Of a stretch of 64,000 bases of DNA, positions 21,306-31,328 are shown piece by piece (the first letter of the stretch is position 1; every line of letters begins with the position of its first letter). Below the pieces are notes generated by a model, which ran no database searches, was not told where the DNA came from, and saw only the letters and a program-made list of their open reading frames with translations. The position numbers were made by a program, and so were the translations under genes. The DNA comes from Chelydra serpentina (lineage: Eukaryota > Chordata > Testudines > Chelydridae), in contig JBAIAC010000225.1 of NCBI GenBank assembly GCA_037349315.1, forward strand, positions 607,501 to 671,500, given 5' to 3'.

Positions 21306-21655
21306 AGAATCATAGAATCTCAGGGTTGGAAGGGACCTCGGGAGGTCACCTAGTCCAACCCCCTGCTCAAAGCAGGACCAACCCCAACTAGATCATCCCA
21401 GCCAGGTCTTTGTCAAGCTGGGCCCTAAAAACTGTTAAGGAAGAGATTCCACCACCTCCCTCGGGAACCCATTCCAGGGCTTCACCACCCTACTAGTGAA
21501 AAAGTTTTTCCTAATATCCAACCTAGACCTGCCCGCACTGCAACTTGAGAACATTGCTCCTTGTTCTGTCACCTGCCACCACTGAGAACAGCCGAGCTCC
21601 ATCCTCTTGGAATCCTGCCTTCAGGTAGTTGAAGGCTGCTATCAAATCCCCAAAA
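21306..21655 (-). mobile_element. CR1 LINE 3' fragment, antisense
   Basis: Signature 'ctcagggttggaagggacc', then 'gcaggaccaaccccaac' and 'tttttcctaatatccaac'. It is younger-looking than the 2.9-kb copy. In the right arm only the last 20 or so bases ('gatagcagccttca') survive, so a deletion of about 470 bp occurred there. Confidence 0.88.
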
Positions 21656-21659
21656 CCGG

Positions 21660-21753
21660 TGCTCCAGATAAGGCTTGAACTCACAAGCTCAGCATCACTT
21701 CATGCAGCACGGCGTTATGAGTACTGTGCGCTAACCCAGTGTGCCACTGGAGT
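21660..21753 (-). tRNA. tRNA-Ile(TAT)-type, intron-containing, anticodon position CAT
   Basis: 94 nt with ACTCCAG/CTGGAGC acceptor, TGGCACACTGGGTTAGCGC D region, an intron of about 20 nt after the anticodon, and T arm GTGAGTTCAAGCCTTAT (G-T rich but pairable). It matches the tRNA-Ile(TAT) family, but the anticodon position reads CAT. The TAT version is at 32243. Confidence 0.75.
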
Positions 21754-21847
21754 CCGAAATGCCTCAATCTTGACCAACAATTTTGGACCTTGACACAAAA
21801 CAATGGCTCCCCCTAAGAATGGGGCTGTGATACCTTCCTTATGTCCT

Positions 21848-21862
21848 GGCGCCCTCTTGTGG
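21848..21862 (-). promoter_or_regulatory. CTCF-like motif, left arm
   Basis: On the minus strand CCACAAGAGGGCGCC matches the CTCF core consensus CCASYAGRKGGCRSY at 14 of 15 positions. The right-arm counterpart at 36700 is identical, in divergent orientation. Binding is inferred. Confidence 0.55.
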
Positions 21863-22416
21863 CCATTTCCTTTCCCTCCTTTCGGTGAAAAGCTTTGGGG
21901 TTTTGTGTACAACTCTATTTCCTCAGGAGAGACCCAGGAGCGGGGGCTGCCTGCGTCTACCCAGCACCCACGAGATTAGAAGGTGGCCGACAAACACCCT
22001 TAAGACGAGGCAGCCGTCAAAAAAATCATCTCCCTTCTTCCCTTGAGTGACAGCCTGAATCCTTCCTTGTCCGGGCAGAGCCCAAGGACTGGAATCAGCA
22101 GCAGCAACAAACTCTCAGTGCGTAGCAGGAACAACCCAAACTGTGCGTTCAAAGGAGCTGTCTCCTTCCTTCGGGGGCAACGTTTGCCATTAGGGTCACT
22201 GATTTTCATTTCCCTTCTCTGAGGGCAGAGATGGGGCTGGAGCCACCTCAGGCTGGGCTGTGGAGCCCAGGTCCCCACCTGTCAGTCACTCTGGGGACCT
22301 GTCTCTGCTCACAGCTGACAGGCTGCCTCCGGCCTCTCCAGCCAGCTCCTGAGCGCTGTGGGGGTGAGTCATTTGTCAAGCATCAGTGGCACACAGGAGA
22401 GGCACTTTCACTAGGT

Positions 22417-22488
22417 GCATTGGTGGTGTAGTGGTGAGCAGAGCTGCCTTCCAAGCAGTTGACCTGGGTTCGAGTCCCAGCCAATGCA
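22417..22488 (+). tRNA. tRNA-Gly (TCC)
   Basis: 72 nt. GCATTGG/CCAATGC acceptor perfect, A box TGGTGTAGTGG, anticodon loop CTTCCAA (TCC), T arm CTGGGTTCGAGTCCCAG perfect, discriminator A. Looks functional. Confidence 0.95.
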
Positions 22489-22724
22489 GGGGTGTGAGAT
22501 TTTCCTGGCTGGGAATTGGTTTAATTTCAGTCATGTTGTATCAGTTTATCAATGGAAGGAGAAAATTAATGTCCCAAATCCCAGCAGGTGGTTAAACACC
22601 CAGTGGGGTAAGAAAGTGGCGGGACTATGAAGTGAGCTGATGGAGTCACCCTCGTATTACAATGTTTGGTTTATTTTTTAAAATGTTTTCCTTTACTTCC
22701 CTCTCCCTGTTGGACTCAGATCTT

Positions 22725-23065
22725 TTAAGGTCAGAAGGGACCAGCGTGATCATCTAATCTAGGGTGACCAGACAGCAAGTGTGAAAAATCGGGATGGGGT
22801 GGGGGATAATAGGTGTCTATATAAGAAAAAGCCCCCAAAATTGGGACTGTCCCTATAAAGTCGGGACATCTGATCACCCTAATCTAGTCCGACCTCATGC
22901 CCCTTGCAGACCAAACGACCCCACCCACTCTTGGAATAGATCCCTAATCTCTGCTTGAGTTACTGACAGCCTCAAATCATGGGTTAAAGATGTCAAGTTG
23001 TAGAGAATCCACCATAGACATGAGTTTAAACCTGCCAGTGACCCATGCCCCATGCTGCGCAGGAA
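22725..23065 (-). mobile_element. CR1 LINE relic interrupted by a MITE
   Basis: 'tttaaggtcagaagggacca' and, beyond the MITE, 'gtccgacctcatgcc' and 'gagaatccaccat' are antisense CR1 segments. The inverted-repeat arms end within this CR1 piece at about 22755. Confidence 0.7.
22760..22881 (+). mobile_element. hAT-type MITE, 122 bp
   Basis: Terminal inverted repeats TAGGGTGACCAGA and TCTGATCACCCTA. Flanking 8-bp target duplications ATCTAATC (22752-22759) and ATCTAGTC (22882-22889) differ at one base. The surrounding CR1 sequence confirms the empty site. An internal TATATAAGAAAAAG segment is shared with the copy near 48.6 kb. Confidence 0.88.
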
Positions 23066-23186
23066 GGTAAAGCTCTTAATCTGAGCTACCGACACACTTC
23101 ACAGCATGAAATAAACAATTTTCTGTTCAATGAGTTGTGGTCATTTAAATAATATGAAAAATATGGGAAAGGCAAGAAATGCACCT

Positions 23187-23226
23187 TTATTTTATTTATT
23201 TATTTTATTTATTTTTTTATTTAAAG
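23187..23226. repeat. (TTTA)n-like low-complexity tract
   Basis: T-rich tract of TTTA/TTTTA units. A second AT-rich tract ('ataatacttataatactt') lies at 23696-23750. Confidence 0.9.
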
Positions 23227-23307
23227 CCTACTGGCATTGAACAACCCACGTGATATAGTTCATTTACTACATAATATTTAAGGAAGTTAAGAAAGACGTG
23301 CTTATAA

Positions 23308-23703
23308 AGTAAGAGTTTGTTTCTTCTGTAATTAATTGATCCTGGCCCCATCAATTGATCCTGGCCTGATGTCTGGCTGTGGAATTTACTAGTTACTATT
23401 TTTATCCCAGCAGATTTAAAGACGAAACTGCTTTACAAAAGTTCCTTTATTTTAGGTTATAGAAACAGGCCACTTCCCCACCTATTTCAAGGAGATGGAA
23501 TTTTCCTGACCCAGAGGGAACTTAAAATAACATGCTCAAGATCCCACATTCCTTAGGAGAAAATGAAGGGAGAAAAAAACAAAACCCACCAAACCCTTGC
23601 TGTTTCTACCCAAGTGATCAATGAGACCAGAAAGTGAGACTAGAGAAGTCAGACTGTGCAATTAACTATCTGGTACGACACTAACTCTGCAGTTACTTAT
23701 AAT
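23308..23703 (+). repeat. Direct duplicate of 34363-34752
   Basis: About 395 bp nearly identical and in the same orientation as 34363-34752, from 'gagtttgtttcttctgtaat' to 'ctctgcagttactta'. It lies just inside the left inverted-repeat arm. It contains no gene. Confidence 0.9.
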
Positions 23704-23931
23704 ACTTATTATATAATTATAATACTTATAATACTTCATATTACATCTTTGTTTAATTGATGAAAACATAAACTAGAGGATTGGAACTGATTTCAGCTGA
23801 GGGACGTGTTTGCTAGGCTTCTATGTATTTGCACAGGTAAACGTTGGCTGTTTCCATTCATTTCAGGCATCCCCGTTCAGTGGAACTTCTGAACAGAATG
23901 GAAATGCAATTATTTTTTTTAAAGGAGCACT

Positions 23932-24003
23932 TGGATTTTAACCAGGAACCACTAGTTCTGCAGTCAAACACTCTACCACTGAGCTATTCCCCCCTGGCAT
24001 TTA
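23932..24003 (-). pseudogene. tRNA-Cys (GCA), decayed
   Basis: 72 nt, anticodon GCA and A box intact. The B box reads GGTTAAAATCC, the T stem has one mismatch, and the acceptor GGGGGAA/TGCTCCT contains a mismatch and several G-T pairs. Confidence 0.75.
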
Positions 24004-24049
24004 CATAGGTGAGTCAGTGATCTTAAGGATCTTGAAGCACAGGCCCTGC

Positions 24050-25492
24050 CTCAGCGACCTCCTCACTCCCGACCCGCAGCCCCTTCTATCCCAGCCCTGA
24101 GCTCCCCAGTCACTGCTCTGTCGGTGCCCCTCACTCCCGACCCGCAGCCCCTCCTATCCCAGCCCTGAGCTCCCCAGTCACCGCTCTGCCGGTGCCCCTC
24201 ACTCCCGACCCGCAGCCCCTTCTATCCCAGCCCTGAGCTCCCCAATCACCGCTCTGCCGGTGCCCCTCACTCCCGACCCGCAGCCCCTTCTATCCCAGCC
24301 CTGAGCTCCCCAATCACCGCTCTGCCGGTGCCCCTCACTCCCGACCCGCAGCCCCTTCTATCCCAGCCCTGAGCTCCCCAGTCACCGCTCTGCCGGTGCC
24401 CCTCACTCCCGACCCGCAGCCCCTCCTATCCCAGCCCTGAGCTCCCCAGTCACCACTCTGCCGGTGCCCCTCACTCCCGACCCGCAGCCCCTCCTGTCCC
24501 AGCCCTGAGCTCCCCAGTCACCGCTCTGCCGGTGCCCCTCACTCCCGACCCGCAGCCCTTTCTATCCCCGCCCGGAGCTCCCCAGTCACCGCTCTGCCGG
24601 TGCCCCTCACTCCCGACCCGCAGCCCCTCCTATCCCAGCCCTGAGCTCCCCAGTCACCGCTCTGTCGGTGCCCCTCACTCCCAACCCGCAGCCCCTTCTA
24701 TCCCAGTCCTGAGCCCCCCAGTCACTGCTCTGCCGGTGCCCCTCACTCCCGACCCGCAGCCCCTTCTATTCCAGCCCTGAACTCCCCAGTCACCGCTCTG
24801 CCGGTGCCCCTCACTCCCGACCTGCAGCCCCTTCTATACCAGCCCTGAGCTCCCCAGTCACCGCTCTACCGGTGCCCCTCACTCCCGACCTGCAGCCCCT
24901 CCTATCCAAGCCCTGAGCTCCCCAGTCACCGCTCTGCCGGTGCCCCTCACTCCTGACCCGCAGCCCCTTCTATCCCAGCCCTGAGCTCCCCAGTCACTGC
25001 TCTGCCGGTGCCCCTCACTCCCGACCTGCAGCCCCTCCTATCCCAGCCCTGAGCTCCCCAGTCACCGGTCTGCTGGTGCCCCTCACTCCCGACCTGCAGC
25101 CCCTTCTATCGCAGCCCCGAGCTCCCCAGTCACCCCTCTGCCGATGCCCCTCTCTCCCGACCCGCAGCCCCTTCTATGCCAGCCCTGAGCTCCCCAGTCA
25201 CCGCTCTGCCGGTGCCCCTCACTCCCGACCCGCAGCCCCTTCTATCCTAGCCCTGAGCTCCCCAGTCACTGCTCTGCTGGTGCCCCTCACTCCCGACCCG
25301 CAGCCCCTTCTATCCCGGCCCTGAGCTCCCCAGTCACCACTCTGCCGGTGCCGCTCACTCCCGACTCGCAGCCCCTTCTGTCCCAGCCCTGAGGTCCCCA
25401 GTCACCTCTCTGCTGGTGCCCCACACTCCCGAACCGCAGCCCCTTCTATCCCAGCCCAGAGCTCCCCAGTCACTGCTCTGCCGGTGCCCCTC
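24050..25492. repeat. 68-bp minisatellite, about 21 units
   Basis: Monomer runs 'gagctccccagtcaccgctc', 'tgccggtgcccctcactccc', 'gacccgcagccccttctatc', 'ccagccct'. Measured spacing between successive 'tcactcccga' is 68 bp. Variation is mostly at CpG sites. Short Pro-rich frames here are artefacts. Confidence 0.97.
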
Positions 25493-25607
25493 ACTTCCTG
25501 GTAGTCCGACACCTCAGCCACCTCTTGCCTCATGGCCTCGGCTCTTGGCGCTCTGACGGTCGCCTCGTCGCTTGAAGGCCCAGAGCAAAAAGAAACAAGC
25601 ACCTGCC

Positions 25608-25679
25608 TAGCAGAGGATGATTTTGATCCGTCGACCTCTGGGTTATGGGCCCAGCACGCTGCCGCTGCGCCACTCTGCT
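25608..25679 (-). tRNA. Initiator tRNA-Met (CAT)
   Basis: 72 nt: AGCAGAG/CTCTGCT perfect, GCAGCGGCAGCGTGC D arm, GGGCCCATAACCC anticodon arm (CAT) with the initiator G-C pairs, discriminator A. The T stem carries one mismatch (GACGG/TCATC), so activity is slightly uncertain. The 3' flank with 'aacaagcacctgcc' is shared with the copy at 40271. Confidence 0.88.
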
Positions 25680-25734
25680 GGCTGTTTGTTTACATCATCC
25701 AGCACCAAGTCTCCAGTCTGTAAGGAAGCTTCCG

Positions 25735-26300
25735 CCCCCCCCAGCTCCGTGGTCGCCGTGCGGGGGAGCAGCATCCCCCGGCAGTGATTTGCTCCTTGCT
25801 GCCGGAGCAGAGCAGCAAGCTCAGCCGTCAGAACTTCCCGGAGCGATGAGAGGGGAGGGGCCCAGCCTCTGGAGCAGGATCGCAGGGCAGGGAGTTCCCG
25901 GCGGGCATTGTGGGATACTGGCGGAGGCCAGTTCTGGTGATATAATGACCAGCAGTGTCTACACCGACACTTTGTCACTCTCAGTTTGCTGCAAAAAGCT
26001 CCAGGCCTCTCGTCAAGGTGGATTTATTTTGTCGCCGACAGAGGGCAGTTTTGTCGCCAGCCGTGGCATTGCCGTGTGTGCACCAGCCGAAAGGAGGCGA
26101 CCGAGGGAGCATCGTGTGTTTTCCACACGCCTGAGCAATATAATGATGCTGCAATAACTTTGTAGTGCAGACCTGGCCAAGGATTCACACACACAGAAGC
26201 TTGCAAGGAAAACTTCCCCTGCTCCTCTGCTTTGCAGAATCCAAACACAAGCAAAGGCCCAGGTGGGGTCTGGTAGGGAGTCAGGTGTGAACAGACCCCT
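25735..26300 (+). repeat. Segmental duplication S2, partial copy (with tRNA-Thr)
   Basis: Matches 62262-62760 directly and 12140-12620 in reverse, ending at the tRNA-Thr. Confidence 0.8.
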
Positions 26301-26317
26301 TCCCTTAGCCACAGGCA

Positions 26318-26391
26318 GGCACCATGTTTTAGCTAGTTAACGCACCTGTTTTGTAAACAGGAGATCCTGGGTTCAATTCCCAGTGGTGCCT
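26318..26391 (+). tRNA. tRNA-Thr (TGT), altered A box
   Basis: 74 nt with perfect acceptor (GGCACCA/TGGTGCC), anticodon loop TTTGTAA (TGT), paired anticodon stem and good T arm. The A box is TGTTTTAGCTAG instead of TGGCTTAGCTGG, which may weaken transcription. Confidence 0.85.
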
Positions 26392-26401
26392 TGGCTATGC
26401 T

Positions 26402-26443
26402 ACTGAGTGTTAGGTGGCAAAAGAGATACCCCAAGGTCCTCAC
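26402..26443 (+). repeat. Fragment of the tRNA-Gln insert
   Basis: 'gagtgttaggtggcaaaa' and 'ccccaaggtc' match the left end of the tRNA-Gln segment at 41003-41037. The tRNA itself is missing here. Confidence 0.6.
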
Positions 26444-26664
26444 GGGGAACCAGTTCACAAAAAAGAGCCAGGAGCTGGTCCCAGTGTATCCCCCATCTGC
26501 TGCGTGGAGAGAAAATTTCCTCCATCCATGGTCCATCTGCAAACCCCTTGCTGAATTACAGGCTGTCTTGGAAGCCCACTGCACACTGCTGTGTCCACAA
26601 ACTCACATCTCCAGCCATAGGGGCACCTCCATATTGTGTAAATAAGGGACATGGGGGAGGAAGT

Positions 26665-26745
26665 GGACAGTGACACCAGGTGGTCACGTGGGGTAATGCA
26701 CACAGTGTCTCTCTCACAGAGTGCATAGCTCACTCATACCAGGTG
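26665..26745. repeat. Isolated 57-bp satellite monomer
   Basis: One monomer ('gacagtgacaccagg' to 'ctctctctcacagag') leading into a tRNA-Tyr-like element, the same junction type as arrays A and B. A further partial monomer ('cacgtggccactcagtgtca') lies at 26896-26930. Confidence 0.8.
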
Positions 26746-26771
26746 GAGAAGCTGGAGAAAGTGGTGGCAGC

Positions 26772-26861
26772 CCTTTGATGGGTCAGCTGGTAGAGCAAAG
26801 GTCTGGAGCCGGCGCTCAGGAAGTCATCCTTACATCGCCCTTCTGACTCCAGCTTGAAGGA
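26772..26861 (+). pseudogene. tRNA-Tyr-like element (copy 6 of 8)
   Basis: 90 nt, CCTTTGA opposite TTGAAGG. D arm CAGCTGGTAGAGC, degenerate T arm. Confidence 0.6.
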
Positions 26862-26972
26862 GAGCTTCTTTTCCTTCCCCTTGCTGAGAAAGAGCACGTG
26901 GCCACTCAGTGTCACTGTTGCTCTCTGACAAAGGATTCTTTGCAATGTACAGGAAGAAAACAAGTAGTTTCT

Positions 26973-27045
26973 CACCCCAGATGGGACTTGAACCCACAAT
27001 CTCTGGCTTAGGAAGCCAATGCCTTATCCATTAGGCCACTGGGGC
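26973..27045 (-). tRNA. tRNA-Arg (CCT)
   Basis: 73 nt. GCCCCAG/CTGGGGT acceptor, A box TGGCCTAATGG, anticodon loop TTCCTAA (CCT) with a paired TGGCT/AGCCA stem, and T arm GTGGGTTCAAGTCCCAT. Looks functional. Confidence 0.93.
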
Positions 27046-27659
27046 CCTGAAATACACCTGATGGAGGGATGGAAATTCCCTCTCATAATTGCACATTCCT
27101 CACAGTTTGGAAGCCAAATACCCGCTTTAGGCGCCTTACAGAAATGTCGGCATCCCCTGTCAGCGAGGCAGCTGGGCAGGTCACTGACAGAGCTGAGCCC
27201 CACCTTTCTGCAGCCATCTTTAGATCGGTCCTGAGGGTTTGCTGCTGCTGTTGCCATTCTGCTCCCCAAGTGATTGGCCAGCAGGCGGGGCAATTCTAGG
27301 GGAGCACAGCAATGGGGGGGCATGGCCCCATCAGTTTTAAAAGGAGGGCTCTGCTGTTCCCATGGATACCTCTCATGTCACCGTGGTTCTGCTGCAGCCC
27401 CAGGTAAGCAATGGGACCGGGTTGCTGGTTACAGATTTCCTCTTTCCCCATCCCCGCCCCACGCGTCCAGCCTGCAGGAGGGAAGGGCTGGCCCGAGAGC
27501 CGTGTTAACATCATCCTGTCGACACTGCGGGGTTAGCAGGATGTCCCTGCCTGTGCACACAGCGAGCTGGAAGCATCGTTCTCAGGGCAGAGGCTAGTCA
27601 GGCGCGGGAGGAGACCACACGCTCAGCCATCTCGGAGAGACCTGGGGACTAAGGGTCTG
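27046..27659. other. No gene seen
   Basis: Mixed-composition sequence without recognisable repeats or domains. Confidence 0.4.
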
Positions 27660-28625
27660 AAGAAGCTCTCAAGGACTAAATTTTTTAACTAATTTTTATC
27701 AATGAATTGGGAGAAAACATCCAATCACTGCTGATAAGATTGGTGGGTGACAAAATACCGGCAGAGTGGTAATTACTGATGAGGAGAGGGCAGTGATACA
27801 GAGCGATCTGCCTCATTCGGCAAGCTGGGCCCATTCAAAGGAAACAAGTTTGACCAGAGCCAAATGCAAAGTCCGATACCTAGCAACAAGGCATGCCGGC
27901 CACACCTACAGAATGGGGAAGTGTTTCCAGGATAGCAGTGACTCTGGAAAGGATTGAGGGGCCGTAGTGGAGAAGCCACTCAACATGAGCTCCCAGTGTG
28001 GTGAACAGGGCTAAAGCCATCATGAGACGTTTGAGCAGAGCCGTGAGTAGGATAGGGGAGGGGGAGGGGGAGGGGACACAGCATCAGTGAGGCTGACATT
28101 GGAATACTGCATCCAGTTTTGGTGTCCTCATTTGAAAGAGATGTTGAGAAATTGGAGCTGGGGCAGCGAAGAGCCACCAAATGTTCTGAGGTCTGGAGAA
28201 AAATGCCTTCGAGTGAGCTATTGAAAGAGCTCCACCTGTTTAGCTTATTAAAAGAAGATTGAAAGGTGACTTCATTGAAGTGTTGAAGTGCCTTAATGGA
28301 GAGAAAATATTGGGTATTAAAGGGCTCTTTAATCTAGCAGAGAAAGGCACAACAAGACCCAATGGCTGGAACGTAAAAAGAGACAAATTACAAATAAGGG
28401 AGGATTATTCAACAGTGAGGATGATTCACCACAGGAACAAGGTACCAAGGGAAGTGGTGGATTCTCCATCTCTTGATGTCATTTAATGAAGACTAGTTGC
28501 CTTTCTGGAAGGTGTTTGCCCAAAAGTAGCTCTTGTGGTACACAGGATGCCTGTGAGATGCAGGGGGTCAGATTAGATGCTCTAATGGTCTCGTCTGACC
28601 ATAAAGTCTACTAATTTCTGAAAAA
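27660..28625 (+). mobile_element. CR1 LINE, 3' region, sense
   Basis: CR1 sense signatures in order: 'ggtgggtgacaaaatacc', 'tccagttttggtgtcctca', 'gagaaattggagctggggc', 'gatgattcaccacaggaaca' and the tail with 'tggtctcgtctgaccataaa'. All frames are broken. The C-terminal coding part of ORF2 decays into the 3' UTR. Confidence 0.8.
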
Positions 28626-29435
28626 GTGATTGTAGCATTGGGAGCAGCCCCTGATGTTTTCCTGTCTAGCCGGCTTGCTTCCTAGAATGAACACTCATTG
28701 AGTGGGGTGATCCCCAGGGAGTAGCTCAAACCTCCCAAGTGTCTGGCCAGCGGCAGGACATTAGCACTGCAGGGGAGGGGTGTGGCAGTGACATCACAAA
28801 GGCCTTTTGCAGGACCTCGGCCAATTGGTCAAAGGTGGTGGGGAGGCGGTGACCTCACAGAGAGATGCTGACATCAGCCAGGCCAGGCCAGGGGCGCAGG
28901 GCCAGGGAAACCTCGGAGACCCCCGTGGCTTTGCTTCAGCAAGTCTCCTTGTCGAAGTCTGTCTTTGAGGACTGAGAGAGTATTAGGGTTCACGGACGTG
29001 AGCGCGAGGAGGAACCTCATTCGAGTTTTCTCCTTTCCTTTCACGGACTTTCCTAGAAAACAGACGTCCCTGGTTAGACGGTAAGAGCCTCCGAGAGGTT
29101 TGAACCTGTTCAGTCTGATCCATCTGGTGCCAGCTGAATTCTAGGCATGGAAAACAGTCGCTTCAGGTGGCAGAATTTAATTCCCCACTTGGGATTTTGT
29201 TCCTCAGAATCACTGGGGACATTAGGGTTTGTCCTTTTTGTTTGACCTTTTCCTCCATCCCTCCCTCCTTTCTCTTCATCTCTTACTTCTTTTGTAATTT
29301 CCCCTGTTCCCCTCCCACCACCAGGAGAGGCGTAGGGGTGTGTCTGGGTGTGTGTGTGGGGGTGTGTGTGTGTGACAGTGTACCCAATAAGGCTTTATGG
29401 GGAGATGCTTATAAATGTATATATGATATATATAT
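28626..29435. other. No gene seen
   Basis: It includes a GT-rich stretch at 29345-29375 and 'atatatgatatatatat' immediately before satellite array D. No gene is recognised. Confidence 0.4.
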
Positions 29436-30318
29436 CCGGTGTCACTGTTGCTCTCGGAGAGAGACGCTGTGTGCATTACCCCAAGTGGCCACCCGGTGTC
29501 ACTGTTGCTCTCTCAGAGAGATGCTGTGTGCATTACCCCACGTGGCCACACGGTGTCACTGTTGCTCTCTGAGAAAGACGCTGTGTGCATTACCCCATGT
29601 GGCCACCCAGTGTCACTGTTGCTCTCAGAGAGAGATGCTGTGTGCATTACCCCACGTGGCCACCCAGTGTCACTGTTGCTCTCTGAGAGAGACGCTGTGT
29701 GCATTACCCCACATGGCCACCCAGTGGCACTGTTGCTCTCTCAGAGAGATGCTGTGTGCATTACCCCACGTGGCCACCCGGTGTCACTGTTGCTCTCTGA
29801 GAGAGATGCTGTGTGCATTACCCCACGTGGCCACCCGGTGTCACTGTTGCTCTCTGAGAGAGACGCTGTGTGCGTTACCCCACATGGCCACCCAGTGTCG
29901 CTGTCGCTCTCTGAGAGAGACGCTGTGTGCGTTACCCCACGTGGCCACTCGGTGTCACTGTTGCTCTCTGAGAGACGCTGTGTGTGTTACCCCACATGGC
30001 CACCCGGTGTCACTGTTGCTCTCTCAGAGAGACGCTGTGTGTGTTACCCCACATGGCCACCCAGTGTCACTGTTGCTCTCTGAGAGAGACGCTGTGTGCA
30101 TTACCCCACGTGGCCACCCGGTGTCACTGTTGCTCTCTGAGAGAGACGCTGTGTGCATTACCCCACATGGCCACCCGGTGTCACTGTCGCTCTCTGAGAG
30201 AGACGCTGTGTGCGTTACCCCACGTGGCCACCCGGTGTCACTGTCGCGCTCTGAGAGACGCTGTGTGCGTTACCCCACGTAGCCACCCGGTGTCACTGTT
30301 GCTCTCTGAGAGAGATGG
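29436..30318. repeat. 57-bp satellite array D, about 15 monomers
   Basis: Same orientation as array B. The E-box is decayed in about half of the monomers (CCACATGG, CCATGTGG), unlike arrays B and F. The array ends fused to half of a tRNA-iMet. The 371-codon frame across it is a repeat artefact. Confidence 0.96.
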
Positions 30319-30371
30319 TGTGTGCTGGGCCCATAACCCAGAGGTCGATGGATCGAAACCGTCCTCTACTA
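30319..30371 (+). pseudogene. 3' part of initiator tRNA-Met fused to the satellite
   Basis: GTGCTGGGCCCATAACCCAG (anticodon CAT), a good T arm (GATGGATCGAAACCGTC) and 3' acceptor CTCTACT plus A. The 5' acceptor and D arm are replaced by a satellite monomer. The join is at the shared 'gtgtgc/gcgtgc'. Confidence 0.85.
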
Positions 30372-30722
30372 GTTTCTCTTTTATTACTTACAACCCTGGA
30401 AATTATTCAGCCGCCTTCTTTTGTTCCACATAGAAAAGAGGAGCAAATTCTCTCTGTTTACACTTCCACAGCAATGACAGGAAGGAATAAACACCCAGCA
30501 GAACCCGGCCCCACAGGCCCCCCGGGGCTTCCCCTGCAGTGGCCAGAGTGGCAGCGGGCCCCTGGGGCTTCCCCCTCCCCAGTGGTACAATGGACCCTTT
30601 GGGGCTTTCCACCACCCCACACAGTAGATGGTGCTGAGGGACCCCCAGGCTCCCATGCCCCCAAGATTCAATCTGGGGTATTTATGGTATAGGTCAGGGG
30701 CCATGATTTATGCTATAAGTTA

Positions 30723-30890
30723 GGAGGGAGGAATAGCTCAGTGGTTTGAGCATTGGCCTGCTCAACTCAGCGTTGTAAGTTCAATCCTTGAAGGGGCCAC
30801 GGGCCACTTAGAGATCTGGGGCAAAAATCTATCGGGGGGCATTACTTGGTCCTGCCAGTGAAAGCAGGGCTCAAAGTACTTTCAGCTCTA
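30723..30890 (+). mobile_element. tRNA-derived SINE (tortoise Pol III/SINE type)
   Basis: Head with A box TAGCTCAGTGGTTTGAG and B box AAGTTCAATCC, then 'ttagagatctggggcaaaaa' and a CR1-like tail start ('ttggtcctgccagtgaaagc'). Same family as 7612-7795. Confidence 0.8.
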
Positions 30891-30901
30891 TGAGAAAGGC
30901 A

Positions 30902-30960
30902 TATCTCCACGTGGGTAATGCAGCATCTCTCTCAGAGAGCAAGAGTGACACTAGGTGGCT
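30902..30960. repeat. Isolated 57-bp satellite monomer
   Basis: A single decayed monomer ('cacgtgggtaatgcagcat') immediately before a tRNA-Tyr-like element. Confidence 0.75.
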
Positions 30961-30995
30961 TACCACTCCTTGTGGGTGGGGAAAGTGGTGGCAGC

Positions 30996-31085
30996 TCTTC
31001 ATGGGTTCAGCTGGTAGAGCAAAGGTCTGGAACCAGCGCTCAGCAAGTCAACCTTCTCTTGCCCTTGTGACTCCAGCTTGAAGGA
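30996..31085 (+). pseudogene. tRNA-Tyr-like element (copy 7 of 8)
   Basis: 90 nt with small indels in the D region (TCTTCATGGGTTCAGCTGG). 3' acceptor TTGAAGG. Confidence 0.55.
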
Positions 31086-31256
31086 GAGCTTCTTTTCCTT
31101 CCCCTTGCTGAGAAAGAGCAAGAGAAGACGGAAAGCCCAGGTGGGCACAAGCCCCCACTGTCTTTTTCTGCTGGGGATCCTGACAGGAGGGACTCGTGGT
31201 GGGTAAAGGTCCCCCTGCGCTTCGAGAAAACAGCCCAACCCTGCACACAAAGCACA

Positions 31257-31328
31257 TGCCAAAGCCTGGGATTGAACCTGGGACCTCTAGATCTTCAATC
31301 TAACACTTTCCCCACTAACTACTTCTGC
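31257..31328 (-). pseudogene. tRNA-Phe (GAA) pseudogene
   Basis: Anticodon GAA and a perfect B box (GGTTCAATCCC), but the A box is TAGTTAGTGGGG and the 5' acceptor GCAGAAG mismatches CTTTGGC. 72 nt. Confidence 0.8.

Larger units (their letters stand above)
17560..22755 (+). repeat. Left arm of large inverted repeat
   Basis: Pairs in reverse with 35795-42217. In order: end of the satellite, G-rich tandem DNA, tRNA-Lys-like, tRNA-Val, tRNA-Tyr-like, tRNA-iMet, 45-bp minisatellite, tRNA-Ile, CTCF-like site and tRNA-Gly. Similarity remains obvious by eye over almost the entire length. Confidence 0.9.

Noticed and set aside
24532..25324. Proline-rich 82-codon frames.
   Set aside because: Artefacts of the 68-bp minisatellite. 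A period not divisible by three limits their length.
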